A stretch of 64,000 nucleotides of DNA from Limnanthes douglasii subsp. nivea (GCA_036936605.1 JAUPFV010000004.1:92592334-92656333), one strand, 5' to 3'. Shown: positions 11,949 to 24,619, numbered from the stretch's first letter. The notes: generated by a model from the sequence alone, not told the origin. Program-made: numbers and translations.

Positions 11949-14589
11949 AAATATTAACACCACCTTTTAGCATCAAGGTATAATTTATTTTTCAACATAA
12001 AATAAGTTTTATTCTTTGGTATAAACTTTAAAAATAAATTCTTGTGTTTCTTATCATTTATATATATTTTTTAGAAACTTATGCGGGTTGCTTGAAGTAT
12101 GTTATTTGATTTCCCTTCAAAATATATATATATGATTATGAGTATTATTAGTTCCGAATATGATGATCATATGTTGTTCCGTTGTGTTTTTTGTATAAGT
12201 TGTTGCTTGCATTGTAACTATATATATATATATATTAAAACACAAACTTTATGATTTTTAAAATATGAGTGATATAAATATTAATGTAATTCTCATATGG
12301 GCACCCTTTATGCACGATTGTCGATATATTCTAGTTTTACTCACTAAATGCTATGTGCAAGATAAAAATATCATGTTTTGTTTCTTCTATTTGTATTTAA
12401 TTTGGTTTATGATTTGAGATTTTTATTTTTTTATTTTTTAATATTTTAATATGATTCGTTTTCTTTTTTCGTATATGTATACATTCGGAATTTTAGATTT
12501 CAAATCATATCATATTATTTATGTCTAAATTTGAAATATATAACTTAAAACGAAAAAACAATTTAGCTGAAAGTAGAAAAATTGATTTTAGTATTTTAAA
12601 AAATCAAATCATTATATATTAAGTTTTAGAAGTTTTAAAAATAATATGAAATCATCGACGTGTTTGTTTTTCTAAAATGAATCAATCTAGATTTATTTTA
12701 ATTATTTTAAAAAACATTTATCCAAATTTTATAAAATATGAATAAAAAATACTTTTATTGATTTCCAGAAATTTAGCAAATTTATATATTTTAAAAATAT
12801 TAGCACTTTGATAGTCTCAATTAATTTTTATAACATTTAAATCTCAAGATATGATCATATGAAAAAAAACAAATACTAATTAAAATAAAGAAATAAGATA
12901 AACATGGATAAAATAAGGTTAATGACAAGTATAAAAAAGAGTGGTCCAAATGGTCAGATATATTTAAATCTACGTTTAAATTCTCACATTGTTTTGAGTA
13001 GTGTCTAAATGTTCACCAAAATTTTAAAAATGACATAAATGGTCAATCTTTCATGTATATAAAGTGTGTTCTCATTCAAATGTGTTTCAGCTGTGATTTT
13101 ATTTAATCGTGTTTCAATTGCATTGTATTTTTATCTAAGTGTGTTTCAATTATATTGTGTAAATTCTGACAGTTGTGTTTTTATTTCTTCGTATAAATCC
13201 TAGCCATTGTGTTTATATTTGTGCATGTAAACCCTAATTCGTTCAAACAAACTCTTTTTGTCGATCGTTAATAAATTTATTCCAAATATATCAACCCTAA
13301 ATTTACACAATATGATCCATGGACTCTATTGAGACTATGACCGAACCTACAGTTGGGTATGAAACCTTCTAAAATTTTGAATGAGTACAAAAATAAATAA
13401 ATAATATTCAAAATAAATACACTATATTAATTGGGTAATGTACCAATAACTATCCAAAACTAAACATATTCTCCAATTACTTCCCTAACTATCAATTATT
13501 ACTACTTAACATCGAGCTAAATTTGTTATTTACCATAACTATCCAGCTTATTTAATACCTCAAATATCCTTGCTGACTATATAAGCCTATGTGTTTTTAC
13601 GAAACCCATATTTTTTCTTCGGGTTATTTATTTTCTTTCTCCACTAATTTTTCTCAAACCAGGAAAACAATGAATTACGTTCGTCTCCTATCGTCTTTGA
13701 TAGTTTAATTTTCTCACCTTCCAAACACTTTCCACTTATTATCCTTATAAAGTTCACTCATAAGAGAATTCCACAATTATCCACACAACCTTCTCCTACT
13801 CATTTTACTTATATCATTGTTTCAATCGCCTCCCTTTTCTAAAAGATCGTATTGTAATGTCGATTTTTTTCTATTTCTGATTTGGAAAAGAATCTTATTG
13901 TTTATTAAGCTCCGATCTTCGTGGTAATTTCTATTTGATTTTAATTTATTTCTTTTAATCATCGATTATGTTAAGTTTTTCAAATTTAAAATGAAGATAA
14001 AGAACTTAAGGATATAATTAGAGAAAGATCATCGAAACGACCTAGTGATCTGAGACAACAAATATCAAAGGTTTATGCCAAGAGATCACTAGTCGGGATC
14101 AGAGCTTAGATAATGTTTTAGTCGACTATTTTGTATAATATCTTTAGAAATAAGATCCAGGTCGAGTTCATATGATTAGACGAGATCGTTTCTTTTGAAT
14201 AATGTATTCGGAATAAGATCAATACTTTTTCACTTAATTTTTGTATTTTGTTATCTTTACTCTATGGTGTATTTGTTTGTTGAGAAAAAATAGAGTATAT
14301 GAAGTGATTTGTATTTTTAGTTATTTTGAAATATTTTATTTTGAATTGTGACTTGGATAATATTAAATTCTCTTTTAGGCTTATATTTATCCTTTCTCCT
14401 AAAATTTGATCAAACTTTAAGGTTCATAGTTCTTAATTATATGGTTGGCTTATGTTTTTTTTACATTACCTTTTGGAGAAGTCAACTATTTGATTATCAA
14501 TAAAAAAACATTGCGCTCATAGGTGAAGCGATGAAAGAAGTGGTTTTGTTATTAGTTATTTTTTGTGAAATGTAATAGTTTTAATTAAA
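11949..14589. other. AT-rich intergenic DNA with weak internal repetition
   Basis: Mostly A/T runs. Around 13075-13220 a loose repetition of GTGTTTCAATT / TTGTGTTTTTATTT occurs. Around 13435-13800 the composition is less extreme, with CT-rich text resembling a UTR or promoter, but no open frame follows. No gene can be supported. Confidence 0.4.
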
Positions 14590-15295
14590 TTTTGCAACCA
14601 AAACTAGGATAAATGAAAATGTGAAATGCGAGACCATTATATATGAAATAAGAAATGCGAAACCATTGTTTAATTTGATTTTTTTACCTAAATGTGATTT
14701 GCGAAACCATGATAAACAAAATAAGCAATGCGAAACCATTGCTAAATTTGATTTTTTTTGCTTAAATGTGAAACGCAAAACAGGATTAAGTGAAAAGATC
14801 AAATACAAAACCATAGTAAAATGAAATATAAAATACGAAAATAATACTTTTATTTTTAAAATACAATGCAAAACTAGGGTTAAATGAAAATGTGAAATAT
14901 AAAACCAAGTTAAAATAGAATGCGAAATACTAAACGAGTGTTAATTTTTGTTTTGCCCAAATGCGAAATGCCAAATCAATATTAAATGAAAATGTCAATG
15001 CGAAACCAAGATAGAAATGCTAAATACAAAACGAGGATAAATTAAAATGCAAAATGCGAATTACGAAGCTAGTATTAAATTTGATATTTTTCTTTTTCAT
15101 AAATGCGAAATAAGAAACTAGGATAAAATGATATGAGAACCATTGTTAAATTTGAATTTTTGTTTTTGCCTAAACCCTGTTTCAATAAAAATACAACATG
15201 TGAAACCGGGATAACATGAAATGTGAAGCTAATCTTGACTAAGTGTAAAATGCGAAACCAAAAATAAAACTACAAAATGCAAAATTAGAATTCAC
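14590..15295. repeat. Degenerate repeat array built on AAATGCGAAACC
   Basis: The core (A)AATGYGAAAYC with variants such as AAACCATTGTTAAATTTGATT and AACTAGGATTAAATGAAAATG recurs many times, often every 30-70 bases. The open frames here (14621-14824 +, 14581-14871 -) are translations of the repeat and not genes. Confidence 0.75.
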
Positions 15296-15499
15296 TTGGC
15301 TCGTACAAAAAATATTTTTAATAACTATCGTACATAAATCTAATTTTAATCGTGTTATTAAAACAAAATCAATAATACCTTTTATATTTATTTCCAAAAA
15401 ACGATATATAAATAAAGTTTAAATAACTTTTTCGTTTTAATAAAAATAAGTCATTTGTATTTTTTTAATTAACCCAATAAAAATTAAGGGAACTATAAT

Positions 15500-15775
15500 T
15501 TTTGTGAACTATTATTGTTGGCTAAGAAACTTCATTAGTCACCAAAGTTAGGCACTTGTTTCAAAATTGTCACTCAAATTATATTTGTTTCACAATTGCC
15601 ACTAATTTTTTCTTTTTTTACATTTATGGTCACTAGCGGTGATTACAAATGAAAATAAAAAATCAACATTAGTGATCACTGATGAGACAAAATGACTGTT
15701 TTGATACAAAATTAAATAAGTGACATTTTTAAAACAAGTGATCAACTCAGGTGACTAACCATAATTTTTAATCTA
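15500..15775. mobile_element. Possible small non-autonomous element (dispersed repeat copy 1)
   Basis: The right border region (15751-15771) is, on the minus strand, an exact 21-base match to 47654-47674 (+), beginning TTAAAAATTATGG and ending GTTAGTCAC. Both places continue with text on GATCAC and cacttgttt/cacatgttg. Inside lie motifs like ATTAGTCACCAAAGTT. This suggests a dispersed non-coding repeat, but terminal repeats and TSDs are not resolved. Confidence 0.4.
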
Positions 15776-16252
15776 TCCGTTAAAAGATTTGGACATTTTG
15801 TCTATTTTATTGTTCATCTAAACCCAACAAAATATAATAATCAAAACTGAATAAAAAATCTTATACCAAATAAATCAAAGGATATGAACCAAACGAAGAA
15901 TAAAGATTTGGACCGTTTAGTGTTATTAACCCTAAAAATATTAATCACATGTGTATCGGATAACGTTTCTTTCTCGTGGAAATCCGCCAAAAACGAACTT
16001 GAGAGAATCTTAATCTTCAAAACCAAACAAGATTCAATCTGCCACGTCCCTCGAACCCTACCCCACCCAGGCGATTACTCCGATCTTAAAGCCTTTATAC
16101 ACTGTACTTAACAAACATACATCTATATCTATCTCCCTCTACATTTACTCCTTTCACCTAAATCAATTCTTCATACTCGTTTCCGCTACTTCTCCATATA
16201 GTGCTCTGTTTTCTTTTTTCTTTTTTCTTTTTTCTTCTTCTCACTCAGTTCA
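15776..16252 (+). promoter_or_regulatory. Upstream region of the BCKDH E1-alpha gene
   Basis: Composition changes to C-rich, UTR-like text from about 16030. A TTTATACAC TATA-like box sits near 16091, followed by a CT-rich leader (16120-16252) ending at the ATG. No separate gene is supported here. Confidence 0.45.
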
Positions 16253-19200
16253 ATGGCTTTTCATTTGAAAGCATCACGAAACATTCTCCACAAACTGAAA
16301 TCGAAGGTGGGTTTGTTTACCATTACGACCCGAGCTTCTACTGCGGACCCTTTTGCTTCAAGAGCTCCTTCTACTCGAGATTTTGAAAACCCAGTTGTCA
16401 ATCCGAGTACTAGACCAACCCAGTTGTCGTTTTCACGATTCGAATCTACCAAGGTTGAGAAACTTTCGAGCTTTACAGATGACGAGGATAGTAATCAGGT
16501 ATGTATGTAACCCAACCCGATACTGTTGTTGCACTTCTCATATTTATAATTTGGAATTGTCGTGAACCGGTTCATTTGTGATCTAATATTAATGCTGTTC
16601 GATATTAGGTTTCGGTTATGATTTTTCTTTGAATTTAATGATTGCAAGGTCTTGTTTTTATATTTGAGTTCTTAATTAGTTTCATCCATGGAGTAAATGC
16701 AGCTATAGTGAAGTGAAAAACTAGAGACCTTTTTTATTCCTATTATATTTTAGGCAAAGGAAGTGCTATAATAATTCTCCAAAATAGTCTATTAGTGTTG
16801 AATCTCTAGATCATTTTGAAATAATGTGTCCTCGGAAGCTCTTTGTCTAGAATTATCAGACTACCATGATCCAACAGCCCTTAATGATCCACATATCTTG
16901 ACAGGTCTTGGATTTTCCAGGAGGAAAAGTTCCGTTCACACCTGAAATGGATTTCATATCTGATTCCTCGGAGGAGCGTGTTCCCTGCTACCGTGTTCTT
17001 GATAACACTGGTCGGATTATTAAACACGGCAATGCTGTAAAGGTGACTTTTGTAACCGTGATTCGAACCTGTAGCTTACGTTAGAAGGATCTTTGAGTTA
17101 TAAGCTATATTGTTTATCAGGTTAGCAAGGAAAAAGCTGTGAAGATGTACCGTGACATGGTTACTCTTCAAACAATGGACACTATCCTTTATGAAGCACA
17201 AAGACAAGGAAGAATTTCTTTTTATCTTACCACAAATGGAGAAGAGGCCCTCAATATCGCATCAGCTGCTGCACTTACTGATGACGACCTCTTATTTCCT
17301 CAGGTTACATTTACGTCGTAAATCCGAATTCTGTTAATCTAAATAAACATTATACAAATGGGTTTTCAGTGGAAAAATTGGTTTGTGTATGTTTCACTGC
17401 AGTACAGAGAACCGGGAGGTTTAATATGGCGTGGTTTTTCTCTTCAAGAATTTGCAAACCAGTGTTTTGGAAACAAGGCTGATAATGGAAAAGGCCGACA
17501 GATGCCTGCTCACTATGGATCTCATAAGCTTAACTACTTCACTGTGTCTTCAACCATTGCGTAAGTAGTAACCTTGGGTACTAAAGTTTTTTCCTTTTAA
17601 CTCTTTCAAGCCATAGCGACAGCAAAAAATGTGTACTATTTTTTTTTTTCAGCACACAACTTCCCCATGCAGTTGGTGCTGCGTATTCTCTGAGGATGGA
17701 TGGGAAAGATGCATGTGCTGTCACTTTCATCGGTGATGGCGGCACCAGTGAGGTAAATATAAAGCTTAGGGGTTGTTTGGCGATAATACTGTTTTAAAAC
17801 TTTTTAGCTTTCGTTTTGACTTTATACCGTCATTTTTACTTTAAAAGTTGGCGTGTATCTAACTAGGCACCAAGAACCTACGTCTTTCACAAAGGCTCAC
17901 TTGATTAAATTTACTTGATCTAAGCTAGCAATTTAGCTATAGCTGAATAATAACCAGCGCCTTAGGATTAGTATCTCTTTATGAGAGTTGTAGTAACGTA
18001 TATACGAAGAATAAGAAATTTCATGGCATATTTAGCATCTTTCACACTTTTCCAACATGATTTATTTTTTGAGCTACTATGGAATTCCGGAGACGAATTA
18101 CTAAAATCCGATTTGCTCTTGAAAAAATTCATAATGAATAAACTTATACCAAATGCTGAAAGTTGAAAAAATAACTCCATCTTGAGTTTTGGGTTTCGTT
18201 TCAAAAAATTTGGCTTCTAATTATTCGTGATCTAACACTTCAAATTTTAGGGAGATTTCCACGCCGCTTTAAATTTTGCAGCAGTCATGAGTGCTCCGGT
18301 AATATTTATATGTCGAAACAATGGATGGGCAATTAGTACTCCTATTGCGGATCAGTTTCGAAGTAATTTTTGTTTTATTTTGTTCAGCATTATTATATTT
18401 ATCTTTCATAAAAAGATTATTGCGAACACCAACTCTTGATGTGGCATCCAGGTGACGGTGTAGTTGTTCGAGGACGAGCTTATGGGATCCGTAGCATTCG
18501 TGTAGATGGCAACGATGCGCTAGCCATGTATAACGCAGTCCAAACTGCACGTCACATGGCAGTGAATGAACACAGGCCAATCTTAATCGAAGTAAATCAC
18601 CTTCCTTTTCCCCGTTCACTATGTTCTAATCAGTCGTTTGGTGCCTAGCTTAAAAGCTAAAGATGTTACTTAAAAACAAACGATTAAAAAATATAGTTTC
18701 CAGAACTAAGATGGTATGGAAAAAATTAAAAAAAAGAAACTTGTTTTTGATGAAACCAACGTTATAGAGAATAAAGGAGGGAAAAAAGATAGCATAAACA
18801 TAGCCCAAATCTCGTACCAACTAGACACAAAGAAGCACATTGATTAGCACACTAATTCTCCTTTGGTTTGAAATCTTTAACATAGGCTCTAACCTACCGA
18901 GTTGGCCACCACTCTACATCTGATGATTCGACCAAGTACCGTCCTGCACAAGAGATAAAATGGTGGAAGGTAGCACGAGACCCCGTAGCTAGATTTAGAA
19001 ATTGGGTAGAAACCAATGGTTGGTGGAACGATGAGGCAGAATCGGAACTAAGGAATAGCGTGAGGAAGCAGGTAATAATATCAGGCCTTTCACCAAACAT
19101 TTACGATCATCCTTTTACACAATTGAACCCCAAAACTTTGGTTTGAACGTTTTTTTCTTCTTCTGGAAACAGATGTTGCACGCCATTCAAGTAGCTGAAA

Positions 19201-19343
19201 GACTCGACAAACCTTCTGTAGATAACATGTTCACAGATGTATACGATGCTCCTCCCTCAAACCTTAATGAGCAAGAGAAGCTACTTAGAGAAAACATCAA
19301 AAGATATCCTAAAGAATATCCCTCAAATGTTCCCTTAGTATGA
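16253..19343 (+). CDS. BCKDHA: 2-oxoisovalerate dehydrogenase E1 component subunit alpha (BCKDH E1-alpha), mitochondrial
   Basis: Nine exons join without a frame break: 16253-16498, 16905-17042, 17121-17303, 17403-17560, 17653-17752, 18251-18362, 18452-18591, 18886-19071 and 19173-19343, giving 477 residues. The product is the thiamine-diphosphate-binding alpha chain of the E1 heterotetramer that decarboxylates 2-oxo acids from Leu, Ile and Val in mitochondria. Visible support: an N-terminal basic presequence ([18 protein letters not shown]), the ThDP signature starting GDGGTSEGDFHAA and ending NNGWAI, the [12 protein letters not shown] and [10 protein letters not shown] blocks, and the phosphorylation-loop motif [16 protein letters not shown] known from BCKDHA. 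All introns are GT..AG. The Arabidopsis homologues are At1g21400 and At5g09300. It appears complete and intact. Confidence 0.96.
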
Positions 19344-19662
19344 TAAGTACTCTTAAATTATTATGTAAACTTGATTGAGGTAAAGATGTTATATAATTTA
19401 TTGGGAATAAAAAATTTATGACTTAATGTATTATAAAGGCTTGTTTGATGATGATTTGCATTGAAATCCTATTTAGCAAAAAAAAGATGTATATGAGTAT
19501 GACGCTGGATTGTACGTATGAAAATCTTAAACAGAAACTGTCTCATGAATAATTTAGGTTCGTTGTTACACGTTTAATTAAATAAAAGAATCAGTTAAAT
19601 AAAATAATTATTATGTTGAGATAGATTTTAGTTAAAGAAAACAAAAACTATTTCGTTAAAAT
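19344..19662. other. 3' UTR and spacer before the transposon nest
   Basis: AT-rich sequence following the E1-alpha stop codon, with AATAAA-like text near 19404. No other feature is seen up to the first target-site duplication at 19663. Confidence 0.5.
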
Positions 19663-19681
19663 TATTCCGTATTTTGTTTTA
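19663..19681. repeat. Left TSD of LINE-1 (19 bp)
   Basis: TATTCCGTATTTTGTTTTA here is repeated exactly at 46649-46667, 27 kb away. It brackets the entire nest and fits a LINE target-site duplication. Confidence 0.88.
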
Positions 19682-19703
19682 TTTATTTTTCTTAAAAACA
19701 AAA

Positions 19704-19714
19704 AACAACGACTT
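19704..19714. repeat. Left TSD of LINE-2 (11 bp)
   Basis: AACAACGACTT here and at 46042-46052. The copy at 46042 continues in LINE-1 3' sequence, so LINE-2 landed in LINE-1. Confidence 0.75.
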
Positions 19715-19740
19715 TTATATATATATATATATATATATAT
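19715..19740. repeat. (TA)n microsatellite at the 3' end of LINE-2
   Basis: An uninterrupted run of about thirteen TA units lies directly at the 3' terminus of LINE-2. Plant LINEs often end in simple repeats made at reverse-transcription priming. Confidence 0.85.
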
Positions 19741-19896
19741 TTTAATCTGAAACTGTTTTTATTAATAAGGAAGTAATACAAGTAGAGTTTGGTACATTTG
19801 ATGAAGCTGAGTATTACAATTTAAAACTTGAATTGATGTAATTCAAGTTCAGCAACAAAAAATTCATATTGTTAAGTTTGTGTTATGCTTCAGTGC

Positions 19897-20800
19897 TTTT
19901 ACTTCTTTGTGCGCCATTGCATCTTCAAACTTTGATTACTTGATCTAGTTTTCTTAGTCTTTTTTTTGTCATCTTGATATCCACCTTCCTCCTTGTCTTG
20001 ATTCTCCTTGTCTTGATAACCTGCAGAAGTAACAGATATGTTGGTCAGGTTGAGAGCCTGCCATAAGGTTGTTAGCATGTTTAAAAAGTGTCTGAAATAG
20101 CTCAAGTTCAAGTTTTCTAGTAATAGAATAGCATTGAGAGGGCTAGAAGTGTTAATTCCATTGAAAGAACAGTCTTGCTTTTGTTCCAAAGCATACTTAG
20201 CAATTCAATCAGCAGCACAATTTTCTTCTCTAAAAATATGTTTAAGAATCATTTTTGAGTTTATCAGTTTTCTGCAGTATGTTAAAACTTTGTATAAAAA
20301 CCACGGATATTTATTATATGTTATCATGTTAAATAATTCTAATGAGTCAATCTCGACATCTATCTCTGTCAAGTTGTTCATTTGACAGAATCTTAGTCCA
20401 TGTAACAGAGCTAAAGATTCAGCTATTAAGGGTGTACATTTGCCAATCAATATTCCTTATCCTACAATTAACTCACTATTAGAGTTTCTCATAATGAAAA
20501 CACTGCTAAACTCCCCATTATGAAGTGAGGAGCCATCACAGTTAAGCTTAAGCCTATTTGTGGAAGGTGGGTGCCACTTAATATATAGACAGTTCTTTTT
20601 GTTTGAGAGATGATTGGCACAGTTTAGGTCCTTAGCTATTTGGAGATCTTTTCTCCAATGTTTGGTTTTGATTAAAGAAGATCTGTCTAAAGTAGAGAAA
20701 AGATATTTGACTTGCTTAATTATCGATCTATCAGTACTAATCAGACCATCATGTTTCATTTTATTTCTTGCTATCCAAATTGTCCACACTATCAATGATG
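19897..20800 (-). pseudogene. LINE-2 ORF2 C-terminal part: RNase H domain
   Basis: On the minus strand the frame reads VWTIWIARNKMKHDG, then LKLNCDGSSLHNGE (first Asp), PLIAESLALLHGLRF (Glu) and VEIDSLELFNMI (Asp), the pattern of plant LINE RNase H (RVT_3, PF13456). Two in-frame stops break it: TAA near 20457 after SELIVG, and TGA near 20203 where WIAK is expected. It continues from the zf-RVT segment at 41682-42155 across element A. Confidence 0.85.
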
Positions 20801-20805
20801 GTATT
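20801..20805. repeat. Left TSD of element A (GTATT)
   Basis: GTATT directly precedes the left LTR of A and recurs at 41677-41681 directly after the right LTR. Confidence 0.85.
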
Positions 20806-21213
20806 TGACGTGGATAATTATCGCCTGAGAGTAGGCTTGTAATTTGTTTGGTGTTTAATAGTAGTATCTGAGTGTTTTATTTTTAGTGTAGAGAGTAGAG
20901 AGATAATTAAGCTGGCTGGTAGCAGTTAATTCTCATTACTCACACTTAATGCAGGTGGTTGGGTATTTATACCCTCATGTTTGGGCCCTTATGGGCTTTC
21001 GGGTCATGTTAAATGGACCCTGGTCATGTTCAAAGACCCATGAGCTCTTAAGTAGGAGAGCAAGTAGCTTAGTCAAGTAGTGTTTAGGTTTTTAATACTT
21101 TTGTCATAGTTCGAACAGTACTTTGGGCTAAGTGTTCGAAGTGATCTGTCCGGTCTGGAGAGCTTGGACCGATCTGTCCTTGTCCGGGGAGCATGCAGGA
21201 TTCAGACTCATCA
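20806..21213 (-). repeat. Left LTR of element A (3' LTR)
   Basis: 408 bp, starting TGACGTGGATAATTATCG and ending GACTCATCA on the plus strand. It pairs with 41268-41676. In element orientation it is the 3' LTR, because the polypurine tract abuts it on the right. Confidence 0.92.
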
Positions 21214-21230
21214 GGAGCCCCTTTTTTAGG
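21214..21230 (-). other. Polypurine tract of element A
   Basis: On the minus strand CCTAAAAAAGGGGCTCC directly precedes the 3' LTR, as expected of the plus-strand primer. The identical 17-mer flanks element B's 3' LTR at 29694. Confidence 0.8.
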
Positions 21231-21381
21231 TGTTTGTGCAAATACTCTTGTCAAAGACCTGAAAAACAGTCCGACATCAGGGTAGTTTTAATCCGGACAG
21301 GTCTGTCAATTTGGGCTATGGGTTTATCCGAACTGATAAAGCTTCACGAATTCAAAACGGTTTTTGCCAGAGTTTGTGGGA

Positions 21382-21387
21382 CACGTG
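21382..21387 (+). promoter_or_regulatory. G-box (CACGTG) upstream of antisense ORF, element A
   Basis: GGGACACGTGTC lies 279 bp before the ORF start. The same palindrome is present at 29852 in B and is reduced to CAGGTG in C. Confidence 0.5.
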
Positions 21388-21551
21388 TCGCTCTCTGATT
21401 GGTTGCTTCAGCCGTTTTTTCACCTTGAATTTCGAACCCACCTTCTTTGAAAAGCAACCTCTTAATTAAAGGTGATGACATCAGCGCCGTCTTTAATCAT
21501 TACAAATCTTTTCGAATTCTCCTAGGAATCAACTTCTTTTTTCAGATTTAC

Positions 21552-21559
21552 TATAAATA
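21552..21559 (+). promoter_or_regulatory. TATA box for the antisense ORF, element A
   Basis: CTATAAATAC, 109 bp ahead of the former start codon. B and C carry TATAAAT at 101 and 107 bp. Position and context (CTCCTAGGAATC, then ACTATAAAT) are conserved in all three. Confidence 0.65.
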
Positions 21560-21660
21560 CAAACTCACTTTCTACTGTTTTACCATCTCTTTCACATTTA
21601 CTCTGCAAAATTTCCCAAAGCTCTCTCTCTCTCTAAAGCAAAAACTTTGTTCGATAGTTT

Positions 21661-24619
21661 ACGTTTACAGCGAGGAACGCTCTGGTCAAAGGCGGGTGGC
21701 TCAACCTTTCTGAGTTAGAGAAGGCTCAAAAAGTCGAAAGAGAAAGACGAATTGCGGCAGGGTTACCCATTTCTCCTGTCGATAGACCAATCACTTCTGC
21801 CACAGAGTCAGATCAAGGCTCTTCTTCTTCTAAAGGCAATAAGCCTAGAAAAATATTTCAAACCAACCTTTCCCCCATTATCTCTGGTTCCTCAGTTCAA
21901 GAATCGGAGCCTACTGTCGAGCCAGGAGTAACAGCTACTAGCCTAAAAAAACCCTCACCCTTCATAGCTATGGGGTCGGATACGGAGCACTCCCCTGAGA
22001 AGCTAGTCGATAGGAGGAAAGACCGGTTAGTTAGAGGCCAAGGGTCTAAAAACACTCCCTCAATGTCGGGGGCAAAAGACAGCAGCACCGGGTCAGAGGT
22101 GCCTATTAGAGCCCCCAGGGATAGGCTGTCCGGTCCGGAGGGCACCAGTCCAAGTCTCCAAAGAGAAGCACCCGCTCCGGATACTCTACCGGAGGCCAGA
22201 AGCCAGAAGAACACAGAGGCCCAGCAGTCCGGAGATAAGGCTGAGTCAAGTTTGAACCCTCCCCCCACTACTGCTGCTGAAATCCCTTTAACAATTATGG
22301 AGGAAGTTATGGAGGACTCTGTTGAAGATGCTCCATTTGAGTCTGAGCCCTCCGGTCAGACTAGTAGTGCAATAGTTGCCAAGAAGGACAAAGGCAAAGA
22401 AAAATTGTATTTGAGGCATCCGGATCTGCCGGAGAGCCTCGAGGGAAGAGTGGGGCCTTGTTTTCACAAGGTCAGCGTTAATTATCTCCTCTCCCTACAG
22501 AAAATCAACTACGCGTTCATCCACACAGTTGAGCTGGGCCGGATGCGTACAAAATGGGGAATACCGGAGAATGTGAAGATCAGGATCCCCATACACCCAG
22601 AGACTCCTATGGACTGCAAACTGAGCGAAGTTGTCATGTTCACGGAGCTATTCAACTGGGGACTCAGATTCCCTTTAGACCCAGAGATTGTCAGATACTT
22701 CCATCTGATAAAACTCTGTCCGAGCCAGCTGAGCCCCAACGCCTGATATACCCTCATGGCCTGCATCATGGCCTCAAGGCTCTCCGGGATTCCTCTGCCA
22801 ATGGAGGAGTTTGCTGCCGTGGCAAGTCTGTGCAGAAATCCCAACATCCCCTTTTACCATTTCAATATGGGGGATGACTTCAAGGCTGTTGATGATCTGT
22901 TGGAGGCGGAGAGGAATTGGAGGACCCAGTTCCTATTCGTTAGTGGTGCTTGGGAGAACGGACAGAAGATCAAATCCAGAGTGAACCCAAGCCTCCTCAG
23001 AAGCAGGTGGAGGAGTGACCGTAAGTTTTCCACTTTATAATTTTGTTTCCTTTTTTCTAAAGTAGTTCGAATTAATGGGTCTCACTTTTGCCTTGACAGT
23101 ACTGCCCAAAGAGTTCAGTGACTATCAGAAAGCCGGGCAGGCTACTTGCTCCAAGATCAATGCTTGGACTGCTGAGAAATGGGGGAACCGATTTCATGCT
23201 GCTTTTACCAGTGGCAACTTGGCAAGGTCTCACTTGTGGAAGACCACAAGTTGGAGAGACTTGACTTGGGAGGAGATCACCACTCAGCCTCCTCCGGATG
23301 TTGTACTTAAGAGGACTCACGAACTAGATGTGACACTCTTCCTGCCAGGCCGGGCCAAAGCCCCGAGCAAGATGAAAGACAAGAAGAAGAAGGGAAAGAA
23401 GGTGGTGGGTGGTGCTAACCCTGCTGATGCAGAGAAGGATGATCCAACAGACCTGGAGGGGCCAGCCCAGAGCCAAATTGATGCTGCTCTCTTGGAAGTG
23501 GTGGAGCAAGAGACTGAAAAACAAGAAGCGAACCTCCCAAAACCTCCAAGGGCTTCCAAGAGAAATCGTAAACAGGGAAGCGAAGGCACAGACCGGGAGG
23601 CCAAGAAGAAAAAAACTTCTAAGGGAGACGAGCTTTCTCTCCGGGCTCCGGAGCCTTCTTTCCAAGCTGATCCTGCTGACCCAACGCATGCCGAGGAGAT
23701 TCCGGGTGACTTTCATACCGATGAGATTGAGGGGGGAGATATCAACATCGATGGAGTAGACATCACCGATCTTGGTGAGCTTGGTGAATACTTCCTCAAT
23801 CTTCCGAGAGATGACTTTGCCGGGCCTTACCTTCCTCCAAGCACCTCCAACACGGTCACTTTTAATGGTAAGACTTTTAGCGTTTCTAGTGAAAGGGATC
23901 CCATAGCCCACTCTTTGTTAAGCAACGTTCAGCCTGTACTTGTGTTGGAGAAACAAGTCCGAAACCAGGCTGATATCATCAAAGATCTCAAGTCTGACAA
24001 AGAGAGACTGTCCGATGACCTTCGCACTGCCACTTCCAATGCTGACATTTTAAAGGAGGAAACCGAGGAGTTGAAAAGAAAGCAAGAGGCACGCACCACA
24101 AAAGTCTCCACTTTAGAGGACACCATTAGAGAGCTCCAGGAGAAGCTGTCCGGTCTGGAGAAAGACCTTACCACCTCAAAGGGAGAATCCAAAGCTAAGG
24201 ATCAAATCATCACCAATCTGACCAATGAAAAAATTGCTCTTGAGAATACAGTGTCTAAGGCTGCCGAGGAGAAAGCGAATTTTCTAAAGGAGCAGGAGGC
24301 CAAGATTCAAGCCAAGATCGATGCTTATGCCAATAATGTGATCGACACTCAGGAGGAGATGTATGCCAAGGTGAAGTCTGATATGGTCCTACTCTTCCAT
24401 GAGAAGTTTCCGAAGAAGAACTTGGGGGATTTATGGCTTCTTGTTGAGCCTGAAGACCTCCCGTATCATACGATGGCTGAAGGCGACATGTATGGCTACT
24501 CTAGTGATTCCTCAGATGACGAAGAACACACCGGGGAGAAACCTGGCGAAGAGAAGAGTGATCTCAAAGGGAAGGAAAAGACAGATGAAGGTGAGCCATC
24601 TTCTAAGGCTCAGCCTTAA
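21661..24619 (+). pseudogene. Antisense ORF of element A (PF04195-like), start lost and nonsense
   Basis: Two exons, 21661-23020 and 23100-24619, with a GT..AG intron. The start codon is ACG where B and C have ATG. At 22744-22746 TGA replaces the Trp codon of the NGWYTL/NAWYTL motif. The second exon (507 codons) is otherwise open. The middle of exon 1 holds the conserved block RHPDLPESLEGRVGPCFHKV through FTELFNWGLRFPLDPEIVRYF and PSQLSPNA, resembling the 'putative gypsy type transposon' family (PF04195) known as the extra ORF of Tat-lineage elements. Exon 2 carries Lys-rich tracts (KKKKGKK) and a long coiled coil ending near VLLFHEKFPKK. Its molecular function is unknown. Confidence 0.85.

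Noticed and set aside
14581..14871. Open frames on both strands
   Set aside because: They translate the AAATGCGAAACC repeat array and carry no independent coding signal.
6740..16252. Hidden gene in the 9.5-kb spacer
   Set aside because: No frame with protein-like content or consistent splice chain was found on either strand.
23324..23911. Long minus-strand open frames opposite the antisense ORF
   Set aside because: Shadow frames of the plus-strand coding sequence with no domain content.
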